Origin: an uncultured Lachnospiraceae bacterium
GTDB lineage: Bacteria > Bacillota > Clostridia > Lachnospirales > Lachnospiraceae
NCBI GenBank assembly: GCA_900549995.1
Contig: URQQ01000106.1
Location: 1-10,371, forward strand
Length of the DNA: 10,371 bases
Reading direction: 5' to 3'
Of the stretch, positions 7,546-10,371 are shown one piece after another. Below the pieces are notes generated by a model. The model was not told the DNA's origin and made no database searches. It was given only the letters and a program-made list of their open reading frames with translations. A program made the translations under genes and the position numbers. The stretch's first letter is position 1. Each line of letters starts with the position of its first letter.

Positions 7546-7563
7546 GATTTCTCTTTGGAAATC
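7546..7563 (-). repeat. Leader hairpin GATTTC/GAAATC
   Basis: A 6-bp perfect inverted repeat (7558-7563 with 7546-7551, 6-base loop) in the ssb leader between the promoter and the terminator. The nine bases AGATTTCCA that include the first arm recur at 7402-7410, directly over the ssb start site. The second arm could therefore pair with either copy. Three near-repeats of AGTTTCA flank it (7565-7571, 7536-7542, and 7527-7534 with an extra T). Confidence 0.35.
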
Positions 7564-7580
7564 TTGAAACTGATATAAGC

Positions 7581-7609
7581 ATTATAGCATATGCAGCTTC
7601 AATAGTCAA
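7581..7609 (-). promoter_or_regulatory. Sigma-A promoter for the ssb operon
   Basis: The -35 box TTGACT (7609-7604), a 17-base spacer and the -10 box TATAAT (7586-7581), with TGC before the -10 giving an extended -10 element. This is one base from consensus. Transcription should start near 7574, leaving a leader of about 170 bases before the ssb ATG at 7402. The promoter lies 14 bases past the stop codon of the 53-aa gene. Confidence 0.88.
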
Positions 7610-7622
7610 TCCATCTGAAAAA

Positions 7623-7784
7623 TCACTTAAAAATAGCTTTTTCAATCTCCGTTTTTGCGAAATCCAAAGCAATGACTGCCTTCAGCAAGTCAAATCGGTA
7701 GGTGCCGTCTTCATTTTCGTTTTCCTTGACCAACTCCTGTATTTCGTTCAAGAGCCGATTCAACATCTCCTTATCTGCTTCCAT
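7623..7784 (-). CDS. Small helical protein of unknown function (53 aa)
   Basis: An open frame of 53 codons, MEADKEMLNRLLNEIQ at the start and TEIEKAIFK at the end. It is rich in Glu, Lys and Leu, and most of it would form amphipathic helices, so a small dimeric or partner-binding protein is plausible. The gene is well supported: GAGAGG lies about 9 bases upstream of the ATG, and the start is one base past the stop codon of the 149-aa gene, which points to translational coupling. It is the last gene of the zinc-ribbon operon. The ssb promoter begins just downstream. I cannot assign a function. Confidence 0.72.
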   Translation of the reverse strand: MEADKEMLNRLLNEIQELVKENENEDGTYRFDLLKAVIALDFAKTEIEKAIFK

Positions 7785-7785
7785 T

Positions 7786-8235
7786 TTAATTACCTCTCTT
7801 TTCTATTCCCAGTGCATAGTAGCTGCATATCATATAATTGCCCTCATGCTCATATACCGGGGTTTTGTCTGATAAGTATATAATAACAGTATCGCCAATA
7901 GAGAGCACCTTCATTCTTTGCCGAATAGGAATTTTCACTACGTTTCCCTCCAGTTGAACCCAGATCCCTTTGGTTCTTTTTCGGAGCCCGACCGTTTCAA
8001 TTTTCTCGCAGGTTCCCTGGATGCACATATAGTTGCCAGCAAAGCTATTATAGCATAGTCGAATCCCGTTTATAAGCAGAAACCCGGACAACAGCAGGCA
8101 GGGTAAGCTAAAATAGAAATCCCGAAAACCAAGCAAGATGATAACAAACAACAGCAAGAAAACAGCACCCCCTACAATTCTTATGGCAATCTGCTTTTGT
8201 AAAGGTGCTGGCAACTCATAAAATCTCTCCTTCAT
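7786..8235 (-). CDS. Two-TM protein with C-terminal beta-rich domain (149 aa)
   Basis: Function not recognised. After an amphipathic N-terminus (MKERFYELPAPLQKQ) there are two hydrophobic segments, about residues 21-38 and 43-62, with a very short loop. The C-terminal 80 residues are strand-rich: CIQGTCEKIETVG, GIWVQLEGNVVKIPI, VLSIGDTVIIYLSD. This resembles a small cytoplasmic beta-barrel or OB-like domain attached to a membrane hairpin, a layout seen in NfeD-like and other accessory membrane proteins, but I cannot confirm homology. ATG at 8235 is preferred over GTG at 8244 because GAGGTG lies 6 bases ahead of it. The upstream stop is at 8246-8248, so the SD overlaps the end of the previous gene and coupling is likely. 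Confidence 0.8.
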   Translation of the reverse strand: MKERFYELPAPLQKQIAIRIVGGAVFLLLFVIILLGFRDFYFSLPCLLLSGFLLINGIRLCYNSFAGNYMCIQGTCEKIETVGLRKRTKGIWVQLEGNVVKIPIRQRMKVLSIGDTVIIYLSDKTPVYEHEGNYMICSYYALGIEKRGN

Positions 8236-8245
8236 CTGCTTCACC

Positions 8246-8809
8246 TCACAATACGATTAGTTTCTTTTTCTTCAGCAGGCCGAGCAATATCCTTATGGTT
8301 TCATCCCTGCATTCTGCGCATTCCATGATCTGCTCCAGACAATTATCTGCGATGGTATTCTTTGTGTAGATCGCCTCCACCAACGCCTGCCGGTTTTCAG
8401 CATGGAGATATCGGGGTTCAGGCCTGATCTTATGCTCTCTAAGAAAGATAATTTCTGCTACCGTCAGCCGAAGTCCGGCATTCCAAAGCCACATTAATAT
8501 TTCCTTTTCTGCGCGGCTCAAAAAAATCTCTGGTTTTGCATTGATTGCCGGGCAGCAAACACACTGTGTGAGGATTCTGTATCTTGCCACATCAGTATTT
8601 TCTGCTCCCGTTTCTGCCAGACCCATTCTTGCCAAATGCTTCAGCGTCCGCTTCTCCGATTCTGTTTTAACTTCGGAAAATCCAAACCTCCCGTTCAGCC
8701 ACAACACCGCCTGTTCTCCGGATAAGCTATATTCCTGACCACATCTCGCCACCTGGAGAAGATGTTCCGTGGAGTTTTCTTTTACAATCCCTTTGGACAA
8801 ATAAATCAT
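8246..8809 (-). CDS. Cys-containing, possible winged-helix protein (187 aa)
   Basis: I do not recognise the family. Residues 28-68 (LSGEQAVLWLNGRFGFSEV followed by EKRTLKHLARMGLAET) have the spacing and hydrophobic pattern of a winged-helix domain. A second helical region follows at 98-125 (SRAEKEILMWLWNAGL). Cysteines come in two clusters, CVCC at 83-86 and CAEC at 164-167, which could bind a metal or form a redox pair; this is inference. The C-terminus is a basic helix ending LLKKKKLIVL. ATG at 8809 is preferred: GAGGTGAT sits in the right place for it and too close for ATG 8815. The gene lies between the zinc-ribbon gene and the two-TM gene, and may encode a regulator or adaptor of that operon. 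Confidence 0.78.
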   Translation of the reverse strand: MIYLSKGIVKENSTEHLLQVARCGQEYSLSGEQAVLWLNGRFGFSEVKTESEKRTLKHLARMGLAETGAENTDVARYRILTQCVCCPAINAKPEIFLSRAEKEILMWLWNAGLRLTVAEIIFLREHKIRPEPRYLHAENRQALVEAIYTKNTIADNCLEQIMECAECRDETIRILLGLLKKKKLIVL

Positions 8810-8883
8810 GTTCATCACCTCTTTGACCTTTCAATTACATTACACGATTGGATAAGGTGATTTACAACATTTTATTACGCTGT

Positions 8884-9273
8884 TTATATCAAGTACATAA
8901 GTGCAACACAAGCTCCGGCAATTAAGAGAACGCATGCCACCACCAATATAATCTTTTTAACCAGCGCCTTGTCAATCTCCTCACGCCCTCCCCCTTCATC
9001 AATGGGACGGACATCATCATAATAGCCGTCATAATCATCTTCTCTCACTGGCTCAGATGCTCCACCAGCTTTCGCAGGAACATCTGGTCTTTTTGTTTTT
9101 CCTGCATATCTTTTTTTCTTTACATGCTTCTTGCTGCTCTTTTTCTTCTCCCGCTGCGCTTCGGTAACCGGCGCTTCCTCCGGTACCGCAGAAGATAACG
9201 ATTCCCCGCATTCCGTACAAAAAGATGCTGCCGGATTTGCAAGTTCTTTGCCGCAATATGGACAGTATTTCAT
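8884..9273 (-). CDS. Zinc-ribbon protein with C-terminal membrane anchor (129 aa)
   Basis: The N-terminus, MKYCPYCGKEL followed by SFCTECGESL, is a classic double-CxxC zinc ribbon of the kind found in many Firmicute membrane-associated proteins. Next come a Lys-rich segment (residues about 43-65), an acidic Asp/Tyr segment (DDYDGYYDDVRP) and a C-terminal hydrophobic helix (about 107-129, ILVVACVLLIAGACVALMYLI). The protein is therefore predicted to be tail-anchored with the zinc ribbon in the cytoplasm. The open frame extends upstream to 9417, but 9273 is the likely start. It has AAAGGAG 9 bases ahead and puts the zinc ribbon at the very N-terminus. The upstream part contains the promoter and a terminator hairpin. 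The partner bound by the ribbon is unknown. Confidence 0.85.
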   Translation of the reverse strand: MKYCPYCGKELANPAASFCTECGESLSSAVPEEAPVTEAQREKKKSSKKHVKKKRYAGKTKRPDVPAKAGGASEPVREDDYDGYYDDVRPIDEGGGREEIDKALVKKIILVVACVLLIAGACVALMYLI

Positions 9274-9298
9274 AGTATCGAACTCCTTTCCTGAAAAT

Positions 9299-9331
9299 AA
9301 AAAAACAAGCAGATTCCTGAGAACCCACTTG
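9299..9331 (-). terminator. Leader terminator-like hairpin of the zinc-ribbon operon
   Basis: On the minus strand, CAAGTGGGTTC (9331-9321) pairs fully with GAATCTGCTTG (9316-9306) through an 11-bp stem with three G-U wobbles and a TCAG loop, followed by seven T (9299-9305). It begins only about 5 bases after the predicted transcription start. No minus-strand gene lies immediately upstream, so this cannot be an ordinary end-of-gene terminator. It is probably a leader attenuator. The stem is weaker than the one before ssb. Confidence 0.6.
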
Positions 9332-9342
9332 TAGACGATATA

Positions 9343-9371
9343 AGTATAACAGATTTTCTTTTCCATGTCAT
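9343..9371 (-). promoter_or_regulatory. Sigma-A promoter for the zinc-ribbon operon
   Basis: The -35 box ATGACA (9371-9366) and -10 box TATACT (9348-9343) with an exact 17-base spacer, each one base from consensus. The predicted start is near 9336, giving a leader of about 63 bases that holds the terminator-like hairpin. It faces away from the XRE regulator gene at 9629. Confidence 0.72.
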
Positions 9372-9628
9372 CGGCATTTCCTATGCCACTTTTGTGCCAT
9401 TTTATCTGCCATACCACGCCAATGAAGTTCTTCCCTACGCAATCTCACTACATGGCTATTATCAAAGCATAAACCGCATTGGTCGCGGACAATCATAAAA
9501 AAAGCATATTTCTATCTAAACAAGATAATAAATATCCACCCTATCCAACATTATATCTTGTTTCAGTATAAAATCAATAGACGCGATAAAAAATATCTAA
9601 ATAAGACAGAGAAAATGGAGATTTATGA
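9372..9628. other. Divergent intergenic region
   Basis: This stretch separates the minus-strand zinc-ribbon operon from the plus-strand XRE gene. It is AT-rich toward the right. It contains the inverted repeat described separately and a TATAAAAT (9567-9574) that could be a -10 box for the regulator gene, though no good -35 lies 16-18 bases upstream. No gene is evident. A short ATG frame at 9422 stops after 16 codons. Confidence 0.5.
9518..9563. promoter_or_regulatory. Inverted repeat, possible operator
   Basis: AAACAAGATA (9518-9527) and its exact reverse complement TATCTTGTTT (9554-9563) are separated by 26 bases. The arm centres are 36 bases apart. The right arm ends just before TATAAAAT, a possible -10 of the XRE gene. 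This fits two operator half-sites for an autorepressor, but it is not proven. Confidence 0.4.
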
Positions 9629-9898
9629 ATGGGTAGAAGCATGTTTACAATAAAAGGAAATATATGCTCTGATAAAGTAAGATTGGGCCGCGCACTGCAA
9701 AAGCCCCCGATTACACAAGAGGAGCTTGCCCAAAGGATTCAGTTTATGGGCATGGAGGATATGACGCCTCTGATCATCTCACGTATAGAGAAGAACCAGC
9801 GACATGTCTGCGATGCAGAATTGCTTATGCTGGCAAAAGCCTTGCATGTATCAATGGAATGGCTGGTTAGTGATACAGACGAGATAAAGATAAAATAA
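9629..9898 (+). CDS. XRE-family helix-turn-helix regulator (89 aa)
   Basis: A small DNA-binding protein, probably the repressor or activator of the neighbouring operons. The helix-turn-helix spans about residues 28-80: ITQEELAQRIQ forms the first helices, MTPLIISRIEKNQRHVCDAE the recognition part with the typical SRIE motif, and LLMLAKALHVSMEWLV the final helices. About nine extra residues (FMGMEDMTP region) lie between the first two helices compared with a minimal XRE domain. The ATG at 9629 has GGAG 8 bases upstream. An internal ATG at 9641 has a poor SD. There is no C-terminal sensing or peptidase domain, so it would act as a simple dimeric regulator. It is the only complete gene on the plus strand and is divergent from the zinc-ribbon operon, which is the usual place for its own regulator. 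Confidence 0.88.
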   Translation: MGRSMFTIKGNICSDKVRLGRALQKPPITQEELAQRIQFMGMEDMTPLIISRIEKNQRHVCDAELLMLAKALHVSMEWLVSDTDEIKIK

Positions 9899-9984
9899 AA
9901 TCTATTTGTGGCAAAAAAACGATGCAGAACAGGCTTTTTTAATAAGATGGCCTTTGTTGTTTTATGTCGAAAAACTTTTCCGTG

Positions 9985-10014
9985 CATGGCGGCGTCCTCC
10001 TGATTGCCGCCATG
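9985..10014 (-). promoter_or_regulatory. Hairpin with SD in the loop and ATG in the stem
   Basis: Perfect 9-bp inverted repeat CATGGCGGC (9985-9993) / GCCGCCATG (10006-10014) with a 12-base loop. On the minus strand the loop contains AGGAGG (10001-9996), and an ATG (9987-9985) in the 3' arm follows with 8-base spacing, a very good translation start. The frame it opens runs 82 codons to 9739 but overlaps the XRE gene in antisense and looks unlike a real protein beyond its first 25 or so codons. It may be the start of a truncated gene. Confidence 0.45.
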
Positions 10015-10059
10015 TCAAATTGCAAGGTGTAGGGTCGTCGTTGGGTTTTCTGCAAAAGG

Positions 10060-10090
10060 AAACGGCGGCTCAAATTTAGAGCTGCCGTTT
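10060..10090 (+). repeat. 12-bp hairpin in the structured region
   Basis: AAACGGCGGCTC (10060-10071) and GAGCTGCCGTTT (10079-10090) with a 7-base AT loop. All 12 positions pair in plus-strand RNA, one as G-U. The minus-strand RNA would carry an A-C mismatch, which favours the plus strand if it is transcribed. No U-tract follows. Confidence 0.5.
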
Positions 10091-10109
10091 CATGGGCGCG
10101 TGAATAGGG

Positions 10110-10150
10110 CTGCTGTACGACGGCTTTTTTCTTTTGCCGTCGTCCGGCAG
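10110..10150 (+). repeat. Long hairpin with T-rich loop
   Basis: ACGACGGC (10117-10124) pairs perfectly with GCCGTCGT (10136-10143) around a TTTTTTCTTTT loop. It is extended by CTGCTG (10110-10115) with CGGCAG (10145-10150), including one U-G pair in plus-strand RNA. The left arm can instead pair with GTCGTCGT at 10034-10041, which would put the T-run directly after a stem, like a terminator. Confidence 0.5.
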
Positions 10151-10168
10151 ATGAAATTTCTATTCTAC

Positions 10169-10371
10169 TTATTTTTCTAATGTTAGAGGGATTATTTCCT
10201 TCCTCATAGACTGAGAGGCAATAAACGCATACAGGAGATAAATAAGGGTAAAAATCAGTAAAGCACTCAAAACCACAAGTGCTATCAATGCGGTTAGATT
10301 ATCAAATACAGGCACATCATAAGAAGCTATAAAAAGCGTATGGCTCATTGACTTTAGTAAGCAACTACCAA
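10169..10371 (-). CDS. C-terminal end of a membrane protein (partial)
   Basis: An open frame enters from the right edge and gives 66 codons before the TAA at 10169-10171. It has no required start inside the window. The sequence has a hydrophobic helix (LTALIALVVLSALLIFTLIYLLYAFIA) followed by a short polar tail, SQSMRKEIIPLTLEK. The tail follows the last TM helix directly, like the end of an ABC-transporter permease or other multi-TM protein, but 66 residues do not decide the family. Codon use is AT-rich compared with the operons to the left. It converges with the XRE gene, so it may belong to a different transcription unit or a different insertion. Confidence 0.65.
   Translation of the reverse strand, partial: GSCLLKSMSHTLFIASYDVPVFDNLTALIALVVLSALLIFTLIYLLYAFIASQSMRKEIIPLTLEK

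Larger units (their letters stand above)
9899..10168. other. Non-coding structured region between convergent genes
   Basis: No supported gene lies here. The first 85 bases are AT-rich. From 9985 to 10150 there are three GC-rich hairpins in tandem, the last with a T-rich loop. The change in base composition from the flanks suggests either a structured RNA or the remnant of another element. Confidence 0.5.

Noticed and set aside
9274..9417. Upstream extension of the zinc-ribbon gene to a start at 9417 or 9366
   Set aside because: The extension covers the promoter and leader hairpin, and the zinc ribbon with a good SD starts at 9273.
9422..9510. Short peptide reading MAIIKA, followed in another frame by INRIGRGQS, resembling a relaxase start
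   Set aside because: The match is from memory, needs a frameshift and is soon followed by stops. It is too short to call a relaxase remnant.
9911..9941. A-run and T-run after the XRE gene as a terminator
   Set aside because: A7 and T6 flank a segment that forms no GC stem, so it is not a convincing intrinsic terminator.
9739..9987. 82-codon minus-strand frame starting at the SD hairpin
   Set aside because: It overlaps the well-supported XRE gene in antisense for most of its length. Only its translation start is notable, and that is reported as a regulatory site.
1..10371. tRNA, rRNA, CRISPR array, insertion sequence ends
   Set aside because: No cloverleaf, rRNA core, regularly spaced repeats or terminal inverted repeats with a transposase were seen on reading both strands.

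Overview
The window looks like accessory DNA from a low- to mid-GC Firmicute, most likely a gut Clostridia member (Lachnospiraceae or Ruminococcaceae type). The grounds are strong AGGAGG-type ribosome binding sites, sigma-A promoters, dense one-direction operons of small unknown proteins, and a single-stranded-DNA-binding protein of the kind carried by conjugative elements, plasmids and prophages. No rRNA, tRNA, CRISPR array, integrase, relaxase or complete transposase was found, so the link to a mobile element rests on context.

Layout, read right to left because almost everything is on the minus strand. (1) 10169-10371: the last 66 codons of a membrane protein. (2) 9899-10168: no convincing gene, but three tandem GC-rich hairpins, one holding an AGGAGG in its loop. 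(3) 9629-9898: the only plus-strand gene, a small XRE-type regulator, with an inverted repeat upstream that may be its operator. (4) 9371 to 7623: a four-gene minus-strand operon of a tail-anchored zinc-ribbon protein, a 187-aa Cys-containing protein, a 149-aa two-TM protein and a 53-aa peptide. (5) 7609 to 1: a long minus-strand operon that starts with a near-consensus promoter and encodes SSB, a 126-aa unknown, a 251-aa two-TM protein, a MoxR-type AAA+ ATPase, a HELGH/von Willebrand factor A protein of CobT/NorD type, a 374-aa WDWYxIGGRW protein, an 85-aa protein, and the first codons of another gene at the left edge.

The functional core is the adjacent AAA+ ATPase and VWA protein. In known MoxR-VWA pairs (CobS-CobT, NorQ-NorD, RavA-ViaA) such partners remodel or metallate a client protein. 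Here the client is not obvious. The operon is led by an SSB and also holds a membrane-anchored protein, so a role in DNA processing or maintenance of the element is possible but unproven.

The regulatory layout is the other main point. Intrinsic-terminator hairpins followed by U-tracts lie in the leader of the zinc-ribbon operon, in the SSB leader, and between SSB and the rest of its operon. In the first two a good sigma-A promoter lies just upstream of the terminator, which suggests attenuation or antitermination of the whole block.
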